NCBI RefSeq assembly: GCF_013141715.1
Contig: NZ_WHOA01000172.1
Coordinates: 1-59,631 of the forward strand
DNA length: 59,631 bases
Direction of reading: 5' to 3'
Origin: Paenibacillus phytorum
Lineage (GTDB): Bacteria > Bacillota > Bacilli > Paenibacillales > NBRC-103111
The translations under genes and the position numbers were made by a program. Shown here piece by piece: positions 18,088 to 25,707 of this stretch. The notes beneath the pieces were generated by a model. It made no database searches, was not told the DNA's origin, and saw nothing but the letters and a program-made list of their open reading frames with translations. Each line of letters starts with the position of its first letter. Position 1 is the stretch's first letter.

Positions 18088-18396
18088 TTACAGCAGCTTG
18101 TGCGGCAGCGTCATGCGGCCAAAAGACAGCCGCGTATCCGCACGGCGCAGCAGCTCGCTTGATAGTTCCAGCGAGCCGCCGATTACGAAGGCCAACTGCT
18201 CGCCCTCCATCACACGCACTTGCTGTTCCTCAGCAGGTCTCAAGTTCTGCGGTGCCTTCTCATCGGGCACCTCTATCATCTGTACCTTGGCATACGGCCC
18301 AAGGCGCTTCACATACACCGCGATCCCGTCCACGAGATAGCTCTCCTTCAATTTCCCTTTGCTCCATTGGATAAAATACAATGAAATCAGGCTCAT
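18088..18396 (-). pseudogene. rlmH: rlmH remnant with internal deletion
   Basis: The translation matches 23S rRNA pseudouridine-1915 methyltransferase RlmH in pieces: GKLKESYLVDGIAVYVKRLGPYAK and IEVPDEKAPQNL from the N-terminal half, then FVIGGSLELSSELLRRAD and LSFGRMTLPHKLL from the C-terminal half. Compared with the usual ~159 residues, about 35 are missing between EGEQ and FVIGGS, and roughly 25 are missing at the end (the EQIYRAFRI...YHK part). The first 12 codons belong to the abutting dispersed repeat, which replaces the true 5' end. SAM binding and the C-terminal active-site residues cannot be complete, so this is a relic; an intact rlmH should exist elsewhere. Bases 17854-18087 hold only the secreted-protein promoter region. 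Confidence 0.8.
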
Positions 18397-18635
18397 TCAC
18401 CTTATACGCCCCCTTCCAATGGAGTTAGTCCAACAAAATGCTCTAAACCAGCTCTTCTGAGCTATTTCCACATATTCCACTGTATAAATCCAATGGAACT
18501 AACCCTAAGTGCCGATGTCATGAGACATCATTGGATATAATCCAATCAAATCCCTCAAGTTGAGGTATTTCGACCTTTCTCCCAACTCAAATAAATAAGG
18601 GGTAAGCTTCGCTCACCCCAAATCATATAAATTCT
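18358..18635 (+). repeat. Dispersed ~280-bp repeat, copy 1
   Basis: From TTTGCTCCATTGGATAAAA to CATATAAATTCT this stretch is nearly the same as 51179-51458 in the same orientation (about nine of ten bases by eye). It includes TTGGAT-ATA-ATCCAA, repeated CCAATGGA motifs and a terminal hairpin GGGGTAAGC/GCTCACCCC with one mismatch. No coding frame is conserved between copies. Its left end abuts the rlmH remnant. Confidence 0.8.
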
Positions 18636-18710
18636 TATCTGGTGAAAAAAGGGCCTGTGAGTAATTTTGTTTTCTATGTGGCAGTCATACCCCGGCTTAA
18701 ATAGGCAAAA

Positions 18711-18891
18711 GTTGTACAACGTACAACAATTCCGGCGGTTTCTTCTCAACAAGCCTCCGATGTTGTATATCGTACAACTTTTTTTCCGCATTTCACCCGA
18801 TTGAGCTACTTTCGGGAGAATATGTTGTATTTTCTACAACAGTTGCCGCGATAACGCCGATTATCTTGCTTAATGTTGTACAAAATACAAC
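18711..18891 (+). repeat. Array of four GTTGTA-N5-TACAAC palindromes
   Basis: Perfect 6-bp arms with a 5-bp spacer occur at 18711-18727, 18762-18778, 18824-18840 and 18875-18891. The start-to-start spacings are 51, 62 and 51, so the units form two equal pairs. The intervals are not identical to each other. The array lies in a 640-bp gap between the rlmH relic and the oxidoreductase gene. It could be a cluster of operators or a palindromic repetitive element. Confidence 0.85.
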
Positions 18892-19038
18892 TTCGTTCGC
18901 CTGTATCGAACTTACTCAACCTTGATAGCCACTCTTGCCCAAATGGACAGCGAAACCGTTATTCTACTCAAGCTAATTGGTAGAATGATGTGACGGCACG
19001 CCTTGATTCATTTGCAAGAAAAGTTCAAAACCCTTCGC

Positions 19039-20040
19039 CTATTGGATATTATCTTTTTTACGGTCAGCAGGAAAAACAAGCCCCATCTGCTTTCTAGCCT
19101 CATCCATAATAGCCATAGCAATGCTTGAATTCGCATGTGAGTTCGTCGTGGACTCCAATGTTCCGCTTTTAATAAGCCGAATAAATTCTTCCGCTTCATA
19201 GCGCATCGTTCTTACAGCTTGCTCCCGCGTCAGGTTTTCCACAGAGCCATCTCGGTAACGGATTTCAACTTTTTCTGGCGTGTTGATTTTATCGATGACC
19301 ATCGTCGCATTCTCACCCTGAATCTCTGCAGGTAGATAGGAGCTCGAAATTTTGGAGTGCATGATAACCGCATCCATCTCTTTGTAGCTTAGAAGCAAGC
19401 TGCCCTCGCCATCGACTCCCGATTCCAACAGAACTCCGCTTGCTTGTACACGTTCAGGAGCACCAAAAAGCACCGCCAACGGATAAATACAATAGACGCC
19501 TAGATCCATAAGCGAGCCATTGGAAAAAATGGGATTAAACGCATTCAGTATCGTTCCCTGCTTATAAGCATCATACCTAGAGGAATATTGGCAATAGCTC
19601 GCAAAATAACGCCGGATTTTCCCCAGCTTATGTAAATTGTCTTGAATCGCCTTGAAATTAGGAAGCAGCGTGGACTTGAGAGCTTCCATGAACACCACTT
19701 TATTCGTTTGTGCAGCCTTTATCATCGCTGAGAGCTCAGCGGTATTGGATGCCGCAGGCTTTTCGCAGATAACATGCTTGCCATGATTCATACAGAGTAT
19801 CGCGTATTCAGCGTGAAGCGAGTTTGGACTCGCAATATAAACCGCATCGAATTCCTTACTTTGCGCAAACGTTTCTAGGCTTGTATAGATATGAGAAACC
19901 TCAAATTTCTGAGCGAATTCCGCAGCTTTCTCCTCCGTACGCGAGTATACGGCAGTTAAGTCGAACTCCCCCGTCTCGCGGGCAGCATGAATGAATTCTT
20001 CCGTAATCCAGTTGGTTCCAATAACAGCAAAACGTATCAT
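19039..20040 (-). CDS. Gfo/Idh/MocA-family oxidoreductase
   Basis: This 333-aa protein has an N-terminal Rossmann fold (IRFAVIGTNWITEEF, with GTNWI in place of the usual GxGxxG loop) and the family motif CEKPAASN at about 94-101. The C-terminal alpha/beta domain contains the GVYCIYPLAVLFG helix in place of the usual GxHxxD. Such enzymes oxidise or epimerise sugars and inositols with NAD(P); the substrate here cannot be read from sequence. AAAGGAG precedes the ATG. It stands alone, with no sugar genes adjacent. An inverted repeat, ATTCTAC/GTAGAAT (18961-18986), lies after its stop. Confidence 0.85.
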   Translation of the reverse strand: MIRFAVIGTNWITEEFIHAARETGEFDLTAVYSRTEEKAAEFAQKFEVSHIYTSLETFAQSKEFDAVYIASPNSLHAEYAILCMNHGKHVICEKPAASNTAELSAMIKAAQTNKVVFMEALKSTLLPNFKAIQDNLHKLGKIRRYFASYCQYSSRYDAYKQGTILNAFNPIFSNGSLMDLGVYCIYPLAVLFGAPERVQASGVLLESGVDGEGSLLLSYKEMDAVIMHSKISSSYLPAEIQGENATMVIDKINTPEKVEIRYRDGSVENLTREQAVRTMRYEAEEFIRLIKSGTLESTTNSHANSSIAMAIMDEARKQMGLVFPADRKKDNIQ

Positions 20041-20149
20041 ATCGTTCTCCTTTGTTCCACTCTATGTTTTTCATAACTATACCATGATTTCAGAGCTGTT
20101 GAAAAAGAGAACAGACACTTCAAGTCAGAATTGTTACCTAACGACCCCC

Positions 20150-20206
20150 TTGACATGAAACCAAAAGGTTTCGTATAATCCTTTGTGTAACCATTTGGTT
20201 TCGTAT
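20150..20206 (+). promoter_or_regulatory. Promoter with two operator-like palindromes
   Basis: TTGACA (20150-20155) and TATAAT (20174-20179) are 18 bases apart. GAAACC-AAAA-GGTTTC fills the spacer (20157-20172), and a second copy, AACCA-TT-TGGTT followed by TCGTATT, starts 30 bp downstream of the first. The near-identical GGTTTCGTAT context and the three-helical-turn spacing suggest autoregulation by the ArsR-type protein encoded at the end of the operon. Confidence 0.72.
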
Positions 20207-20277
20207 TGTAATGCCTTTGAAAAACCTAATCTTTTGGACACAATACGAAAAGGACATACGGGAAGGAATGACTTACG

Positions 20278-20426
20278 ATGCAGGACGAATTGCTGAAGAA
20301 GCTGCGCTACAAGCAAGGACGAGCTCTCGTTCTTCAGGCACCTGTCTTGTAAGCAATGTCGCGGTGGACGATAAATGGTCAGCCCTGCGATTGCGTCATA
20401 AGAGTAAAGTAAAAACGAAATCCTAA
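20278..20426 (+). pseudogene. Collapsed gene remnant (DUF3052-like ends)
   Basis: An ATG with GGAAGGAATG ahead of it opens a 24-codon frame (MQDELLKKLRYKQGR...). It stops at 20352. In another frame the sequence just before and after that stop reads SNVAVDDKWSALRLR and ends at TAA 20426. From memory these are the two ends of a ~140-aa DUF3052-like protein whose C-terminus reads VDDTWSALRF, so about 90 internal codons seem deleted with a frame change. Its position as first gene after the regulated promoter fits a former operon member. Family assignment is tentative. Confidence 0.5.
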
Positions 20427-20454
20427 TAAATTAATCATTGGAGGCTTCTTATTT

Positions 20455-20880
20455 ATGGAAAATCAGACTCAAGGCACATTGCCGGATATCAAGCAAACAC
20501 TAGTATTTAACGCACCGATTCAAAAGGTTTGGAATGCTGTAGCGACTTCTGATGGCATCGCGGCTTGGCTCATGCCAAATGATTTCAAGCCAGAGGTTGG
20601 CTATGAATTTCATTTGGAAGCAGGACCTTTTGGCAAATCCCCTTGTAAAGTAACCGAGCTGGACCCGCCGAACCGTTTGACTTTCGCTTGGGGCAAGGAT
20701 TGGTCTCTGACTTTCGAATTGACTGATTTAGAAGGCAAAACGGAATTCACCCTCACTCACTCCGGTTGGGATGCAGAAAAAGTTACGGAATTCGGTCAAC
20801 CTCACGCGGTTGTTCGCGAGACGATGTCGATGGGCTGGGTTGGTCTGGCGAAGAAACTGGCTGCTCACGTCGAGGCTTAA
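20455..20880 (+). CDS. SRPBCC/AHSA1-domain protein
   Basis: This 141-aa protein is a single START-like (SRPBCC, Aha1-type) domain: IKQTLVFNAPIQKVWNAVATSDGIAAWLMP at the start, the PFGKSPCKVTELDPPNRLTFAW centre, and the FTLTHSGWDAEKV to GWVGLAKKLAAHVEA end. The family binds small hydrophobic ligands; no specific role can be assigned. It ends one base before the ArsR gene starts, a very common pairing in Firmicutes. GGAGG precedes the ATG. Confidence 0.87.
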   Translation: MENQTQGTLPDIKQTLVFNAPIQKVWNAVATSDGIAAWLMPNDFKPEVGYEFHLEAGPFGKSPCKVTELDPPNRLTFAWGKDWSLTFELTDLEGKTEFTLTHSGWDAEKVTEFGQPHAVVRETMSMGWVGLAKKLAAHVEA

Positions 20881-20881
20881 G

Positions 20882-21262
20882 ATGGCAGTCCCCTCGCAGA
20901 AGCATGACGTCTTTCAAGCGATCGCCGATCCGACCCGCCGTCAGGTGTTGAAGCTGCTCGGCGAGCAAGAGATGCCCGTTACGGTTATCTCCGGCCATTT
21001 CCCGATGAGCCGCACCGCGGTATCCAAGCATCTTCGCATTTTGGCTGATGCCGGGTTGGTGAAAGAACGCAAAGTCGGCCGCGAGACCCGATACAGGCTG
21101 GAGGCGGAACCGCTTATGGAGTTGAAGCGTTGGCTATCCTATTATGAACGATATTGGGAAAACAAGTTAAATGTACTCAAACGGTTCGTTGAATCGGACG
21201 ATGAGGAAGGCGGAAATGCTTTATCCGCTTTGGAATTGGTCGATCCTACGAAACACGAATAA
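20882..21262 (+). CDS. ArsR-family transcriptional regulator
   Basis: The protein is 126 aa from the ATG at 20882; the frame runs open further upstream through the SRPBCC gene but that part is a shadow. The winged helix-turn-helix is clear: DVFQAIADPTRRQVLKLL, MSRTAVSKHLRILADAGLV and the wing KVGRETRYRLE. No cysteine metal site is present, so it is not a metal sensor of the classical kind. It is probably the repressor of its own promoter, which carries paired palindromes at 20157-20206. Confidence 0.9.
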   Translation: MAVPSQKHDVFQAIADPTRRQVLKLLGEQEMPVTVISGHFPMSRTAVSKHLRILADAGLVKERKVGRETRYRLEAEPLMELKRWLSYYERYWENKLNVLKRFVESDDEEGGNALSALELVDPTKHE

Positions 21263-21279
21263 CAAGATAAAGTATACAG

Positions 21280-21312
21280 ACCGCTCTCTCCATAGGAGAT
21301 GAGCGGTTTTTT
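21280..21312 (+). terminator. Rho-independent terminator of the ArsR operon
   Basis: ACCGCTC pairs with GAGCGGT, followed by TTTTTTC. Confidence 0.85.
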
Positions 21313-21384
21313 CTTTACTTTAGGGGGCATTACAAATCGGAACTAACCGAGCCTTCTACGAAAAGCAGTTTAGCAAGAAATAAG

Positions 21385-21405
21385 TAAGCAAGTTCAGCTT
21401 GCTTA
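21385..21405. repeat. Small hairpin in A+T-rich spacer
   Basis: TAAGCAAG-TTCAG-CTTGCTTA is a perfect 8-bp stem. Related CTTATT/AAGCA words recur through 21430-21560 (for example TGCTTATTAGCTAATAA). Apart from this and two terminators, the gap 21263-21649 holds no gene that I can support. Confidence 0.45.
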
Positions 21406-21598
21406 TTCATTCTAATATTAGTGCATCTCGTCACATAAGACCTCAGGACATGCTTATTAGCTAATAAACGAGACTTCCAGGGTGTATTAGCCAACTATAA
21501 GCATGCCTAACTTGCTTATACACTCATAACCGGGGCTATTAAGAAAAATAAGCAACTTCAGTTACCTCATTCGCCTAATGAACCACGTGCTTACTCGA

Positions 21599-21643
21599 AA
21601 AGGTCATCTACCCTGCTGCTTTCACAGGTTAGATGACCTTTTT
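21599..21643. terminator. Bidirectional terminator
   Basis: AAGGTCATCTA and TAGATGACCTT form an 11-bp stem with A/T runs on both sides. It lies immediately after the stop of the leftward HxlR gene. Confidence 0.75.
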
Positions 21644-21649
21644 CACAAC

Positions 21650-21970
21650 CTACTCCTGAACAGGCAGCCACTCTTGCGACCACTTAGCAATCTCACCGAA
21701 AATCGGCGCCAATGCCAGCCCCTTGTCCGTAAGTGAATATTCGATACGGACGGGACTTTCTGGGAATACTACCCTCTTAACGATACCTTCATGCTCAAGC
21801 TCCTTCAGTCGCTCCGACAATACTTTGCCGCTCAAATTCGGAAGTGCCTGATCGATATTTATGAACCGCTGCGGGCCTGATAGTAATTGAAAAACGATAA
21901 GCGATGTCCAGCGCTTGCTGAGGATTTCTACAGCTTTTTCGAAACGAGGACACAATAGGTTGCGTTCCAT
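21650..21970 (-). CDS. HxlR-family transcriptional regulator
   Basis: This 106-aa MarR/HxlR-type winged helix begins MERNLLCPRFEKAVEIL, with the conserved N-terminal cysteine C7 and the KRWTSLIVFQLLSGPQRF, LSGKVLSERLKELEHEGIV and VRIEYSLTDKG stretches. GAGGTGATAAAC fixes the ATG at 21970; the frame is open 15 codons further. Cysteine-containing members often respond to quinones, aldehydes or diamide. It diverges from the ring-cleavage dioxygenase gene and is its likely regulator. Confidence 0.9.
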   Translation of the reverse strand: MERNLLCPRFEKAVEILSKRWTSLIVFQLLSGPQRFINIDQALPNLSGKVLSERLKELEHEGIVKRVVFPESPVRIEYSLTDKGLALAPIFGEIAKWSQEWLPVQE

Positions 21971-22034
21971 GTTTATCACCTCTATATGTCTATTTATTAT
22001 AGAGTAAGTTGACACGGATATACAAGGTTACAAA

Positions 22035-22096
22035 AAGTAATTTAGTTACTTGACGAAACTAAGATTTTGACGTAATATCAGTTACATAAAGTAACT
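22035..22096. promoter_or_regulatory. HxlR-type operator candidates
   Basis: AGTTAC-ATAAA-GTAACT (22080-22096) is a perfect inverted repeat, and AAGTAA-TTTA-GTTACTT (22035-22051) is a close variant. A further AAGTAATATAAAAAGTAATTT follows downstream. They lie between the divergent HxlR and dioxygenase genes. Confidence 0.6.
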
Positions 22097-22144
22097 AAGT
22101 GAATTTAAGTAATATAAAAAGTAATTTAAAGGAGTGTTTTTATC

Positions 22145-22912
22145 ATGATATCACCCATATTTGTAGGACACGGATCTCCCATGATGGCTATTCAAGATAC
22201 AGCTTGCACGCAATTCCTGCTCGACTATGGCAAGAAGCTTTCACCGAAAGCTATTGTCATCTTCACGGCTCATTGGGAAACAGAGGTTCTCACTATTTCG
22301 TCCACTAATGACGTATATGACACCATCTACGATTTCCGCGGCTTCCCGGATGAACTGTTTCAAATCAAATACCCTGCCAAAGGGGATGTGGAACTGGCTC
22401 GAATGATCGCTGACCGTTTCACGGCGAAAGACATTCCTGTGAATTTGGATTCGCAGCGCGGGCTTGACCACGGCTCTTGGGTTCCGCTATTGCGGATGTT
22501 TCCAACGCCAGAATGTCCAGTCATTCAAGTGTCCGTCAACCCGTACTTGCCGCCTGCGGAGCAGTATCGCATTGGCGAAGCACTGCGCGGCCTCGATCAA
22601 GAGGATATTCTGATTATTGGAAGCGGTGCTACTGTGCATAACTTGCGAGCACTTAATTGGGATGCCAAAGAGCCAGACGCTTGGGCTGTTGATTTCGACG
22701 AATGGCTCATCCAGAACATGCAAACGCAGAACCTGGAGGCGCTGTTCGACTACGCTGCTTTAGCACCGAATGCTCGTATGGCTGTGCCAAGACCAGAGCA
22801 TTTCATTCCACTCTTTATTACAATGGGCAGCGGGGACCCAGAACGTCCTGTTCAAGTGATTCATCGCAGCTATGAAGTCGGCTCGCTCAGCTATCTTTCG
22901 GTCTCTTTTTAA
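22145..22912 (+). CDS. LigB-type extradiol dioxygenase (DODA/YgiD-like)
   Basis: This 255-aa protein matches the class III extradiol dioxygenase fold of the 4,5-DOPA/YgiD group. Conserved histidines are H9 (FVGHGSPM), H43 (TAHWET), H109 (GLDHGSWVPL), H165 (GATVHNLR) and H219 (PRPEHFIPL). H9, H43 and H219 are the likely metal ligands. Members cleave catechol-type rings or related aromatic diols; the physiological substrate is unknown. Control by an HxlR regulator suggests response to reactive aromatic or quinone compounds. The DoxX gene follows one base after its stop. Confidence 0.9.
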   Translation: MISPIFVGHGSPMMAIQDTACTQFLLDYGKKLSPKAIVIFTAHWETEVLTISSTNDVYDTIYDFRGFPDELFQIKYPAKGDVELARMIADRFTAKDIPVNLDSQRGLDHGSWVPLLRMFPTPECPVIQVSVNPYLPPAEQYRIGEALRGLDQEDILIIGSGATVHNLRALNWDAKEPDAWAVDFDEWLIQNMQTQNLEALFDYAALAPNARMAVPRPEHFIPLFITMGSGDPERPVQVIHRSYEVGSLSYLSVSF

Positions 22913-22913
22913 C

Positions 22914-23270
22914 ATGAAATGGACGACTCGCATATTTCAATGTGTGCTGGCAGTCGCGTTCTTAATGTTTGGCTTTATGAAATTATCCACAAATCCCATG
23001 CAGGTGGAAGCTTTTACAGAAGCCTATGGATATGGTCTAAATGCCATGTATGTCGTTGGAGTTATTGAATTATTAGCTGGAATCGGGCTAGTTATCGGCT
23101 TCTGGAAGCCGCGCATCGCGTTCTACTCCGCTGGCATTATTGTAATTATAATGGCTGGCGCTATGCTAACACATGTTCGATCTGGTCAAGGTATGAGCAC
23201 CGCGGCATTACCGCTTATCTTTCTAATCCTGGCATTAATTGTTGTACTAAGGCGTTCCAAACGCGCATAA
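22914..23270 (+). CDS. DoxX-family membrane protein
   Basis: A 118-aa protein with four predicted membrane helices (from ~5, 40, 65 and 95), including the family-typical FMKLSTNP after helix one and VIELLAGIGLVIGFWKPR. The role is not defined; DoxX proteins often accompany oxidoreductases and redox-stress regulators, as here. It starts at the ATG next to the dioxygenase stop with no clear ribosome site, so translational coupling is likely. Confidence 0.85.
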   Translation: MKWTTRIFQCVLAVAFLMFGFMKLSTNPMQVEAFTEAYGYGLNAMYVVGVIELLAGIGLVIGFWKPRIAFYSAGIIVIIMAGAMLTHVRSGQGMSTAALPLIFLILALIVVLRRSKRA

Positions 23271-23273
23271 ACA

Positions 23274-23310
23274 AACGGGTATCCCAGCCAGACGGCAGGT
23301 GATACCCGTT
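23274..23310. terminator. Bidirectional terminator
   Basis: AACGGGTATC and GATACCCGTT form a perfect 10-bp stem between the convergent DoxX and AraC genes. Confidence 0.75.
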
Positions 23311-23319
23311 ATTTGCGAC

Positions 23320-25623
23320 TTACGACGGAACAGGCTTCGACATGTGTTCCCGATACTCCGTTGGCGTTAAGCCTGTATATTTTTTGAAGGTGCGCAGAAA
23401 GCTTCTCGTATTTGCATATCCGACTGCTCCCGAAACGTCATTAACTTTAATGGACTTATCTTTCAAAAGTTCCATTGCCGCTTTAATGCGAATCTCGATC
23501 ATGTAATCAATAAAATTGCTTTCCGTGTGATCCTTAAACAGTCTGCTAATGTAAGGCGGAGTGAGATGAAACATTTCGGCCAACCGGTCTAAGGACAGAT
23601 CATACTCCTGATAATGCTCTCGGATATAGTCCAGCATTCGCTCGATCGTCTCATTTTTCCCGCGTTGATTGCGCTTTTCCTCAATTTGTGAAGCCAAGCC
23701 CTCGAGAGTATCTCCGACTAGCCGCTCCGCATCTTTCCAGTTCTCGCATTTCCCAATCCGGTCATAAAAGCTGCTTAGGGGACCCATCGATATTTCCGGC
23801 TCAATCCCAATGGCTTTGACGGTTTGCAAAGATTTCATCACAAGGTCGTAGCACAGCTGCCTGATCAGCTCCGGAGGAAGATTGCTCGCAACTGCTTCAC
23901 GGAATGTATCCGATAAGTAAGTGAGCATCTTGACGCGATCTGTTTGCCTCATGGCTTCCATCACCGGATCGATCATTCGGCTAAGTTTGTAATAATCCTG
24001 TCGGTCCGGCGGCTGCAAGTCGTCTACCGATATGACCGAATGCTTACCGAAGATCATCTTATAATGAAGCGCCTTCTGTGATTCATCGAAGGAGCTCGGT
24101 ATCTCTTTCATCTCCATCCGGCATTTGCCGACTCCGACCGTTACCGTTAAACCAAACTGCTTCTTCATGATATCAAGGATGAGTTCAAGTATGACTAATG
24201 TTCTCAAATGATTTTGCTCCGGATCACCTTCTGCGAAGCTGAGAAGAACAGCCGCTCGGCCTCCCCCCAGATCGATGGCTAAGCCTGCATGTTCAGTTCG
24301 GATCAGCTCCTCCGCGACATTACAGAACATATAGGTGTACAACGTTTCGTCCCGCGGAGCAAGCTGTTCACCTTCCTTGCCAATCTCTGCCGTACACACG
24401 ATAAAGCGCTCCGAATACATGTGAATCCCCAAAAATTCTAAATGATGATACATCGCATGGAAATCAGAACGATTGCCGTTCAATACATCCATCATAATCT
24501 TCCACTTGAGCATAGGCTTCGAATCCCTGACATGCTGCTCCAATTGCTCGCGGTCCGTAACCATTTCATCGAATATATGCTCCAGGTTTCTGAGTCCTAT
24601 ACTCTCTGCGCCTTGCCCTCTACGCTTGTTCACACCGGACAGCTTACCTGCCAAGCGATCTAGCGGCTTAAAGGTCCAGCGATTCACATAAAATAATGCA
24701 GCCAATGCCAAAAAGAACATCACGACGGCAAATGTGAGCAGCAGATTGCGTGTAACCTTAATCGGCTCAAATACCGTGGACTCCGGCATTATGCTGACAA
24801 ATTTCCAGCCTGTATATCCGCTCGTCCGGTAAAAAACTGACTCCTGAATCCCGTCCAGCTTCACGTTGAAGGAACCGCTGTCTGGATCTCTTAATATCGT
24901 CTGTATATACGGCAGCGACTTCATATTGCGGTAAAGCTGGTTCTTATCGTCATGAGTGACGACATTCCCTTCCGCATCCAGAATGAAAAATTGACCAGCG
25001 TGACCATCCTCGTAGATCGCTTTAATCATCTGAGACAACTGAGCCTCTTTGATGCTAATAGCCATTAGACCCTTCCTGAAGCCAGGACTGCTGAGGCTAG
25101 GAAAGCTGCGGACCAAGGTAATCACATCTTGGGTCTCATGGCCATCCCATACCTTCTGAGTCGATAGCCACTTAAAATATTCAGGCATATCCAGGTACTG
25201 GGCCAACCAATTGAACTCTGACGAAGCTTGCTTTAAATAGGTTTCCTCTGTCATTAAGTCTCCACTGATATGTGAGTACGCAAAGACTGAGGAATAATTC
25301 GGATTATTTGAAATAAATTCCCTCAATCTGTTCGTCAAAGTATAGTAAATGCTATATCTGTGACCGTCATCACTGTAGCTGTTATTCATAAAATAAACAA
25401 ATTCCAGCCCTTCCGCCATGGAGAGCAGATCCTTCTCCGTCTGGCGAAAGGCAGCCTCGATCTTGGAATCAACCTGTTTCAACAGTGCAAGATTAGCATC
25501 CTGCAAGTCCTTCTGCAGCCTGCCCACAGTGCCTGTATAGGACAACCAGAAGGTCAGGGCGATGATGAAAAGGAATACGATACCATAAATCATCATGGCT
25601 TTTCCGGATATGCTGGTTCTCAT
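23320..25623 (-). CDS. Membrane-anchored AraC-family regulator (YesN-like)
   Basis: This 767-aa regulator has an N-terminal membrane helix (~9-30), an extracytoplasmic cache-like sensor (~35-290), a second membrane helix (~293-312), a HAMP-like linker, a ~300-residue cytoplasmic region, and a C-terminal AraC domain (~665-762: YDLSLDRLAEMFHLTPPYISRLFKD and VNDVSGAVGYANTRSFLRTFKKYTG). Such one-component regulators sense extracellular sugars and activate neighbouring polysaccharide-use genes. It lies downstream of the two secreted GH-like genes, in the same direction with an 84-base gap, so those are its likely targets. CGGAGG precedes the ATG. Confidence 0.9.
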   Translation of the reverse strand: MRTSISGKAMMIYGIVFLFIIALTFWLSYTGTVGRLQKDLQDANLALLKQVDSKIEAAFRQTEKDLLSMAEGLEFVYFMNNSYSDDGHRYSIYYTLTNRLREFISNNPNYSSVFAYSHISGDLMTEETYLKQASSEFNWLAQYLDMPEYFKWLSTQKVWDGHETQDVITLVRSFPSLSSPGFRKGLMAISIKEAQLSQMIKAIYEDGHAGQFFILDAEGNVVTHDDKNQLYRNMKSLPYIQTILRDPDSGSFNVKLDGIQESVFYRTSGYTGWKFVSIMPESTVFEPIKVTRNLLLTFAVVMFFLALAALFYVNRWTFKPLDRLAGKLSGVNKRRGQGAESIGLRNLEHIFDEMVTDREQLEQHVRDSKPMLKWKIMMDVLNGNRSDFHAMYHHLEFLGIHMYSERFIVCTAEIGKEGEQLAPRDETLYTYMFCNVAEELIRTEHAGLAIDLGGGRAAVLLSFAEGDPEQNHLRTLVILELILDIMKKQFGLTVTVGVGKCRMEMKEIPSSFDESQKALHYKMIFGKHSVISVDDLQPPDRQDYYKLSRMIDPVMEAMRQTDRVKMLTYLSDTFREAVASNLPPELIRQLCYDLVMKSLQTVKAIGIEPEISMGPLSSFYDRIGKCENWKDAERLVGDTLEGLASQIEEKRNQRGKNETIERMLDYIREHYQEYDLSLDRLAEMFHLTPPYISRLFKDHTESNFIDYMIEIRIKAAMELLKDKSIKVNDVSGAVGYANTRSFLRTFKKYTGLTPTEYREHMSKPVPS

Positions 25624-25707
25624 GATGGACCTCCGCTTCGGCGCATTGTTTTGATTTCTATTGTACCATTAACACGGCTGTCCGGGAGGGGAAATCTGGT
25701 CTTCCTA

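Noticed and set aside
18555..18791. 78-codon minus-strand frame over the repeat and palindromes
   Set aside because: It spans repeat and palindromic DNA, has no ribosome site, and is not preserved in the second copy of the repeat.
18711..18891. CRISPR array
   Set aside because: The repeated unit is a 17-bp palindrome with variable centre; the spacings (34 and 45 bases) differ, there are only four units, and no cas genes are nearby.
20211..20426. Intact 71-aa gene
   Set aside because: Only the last third looks coding, and the better ribosome site serves an overlapping frame that stops at 20352. A deletion-fused remnant fits both observations.
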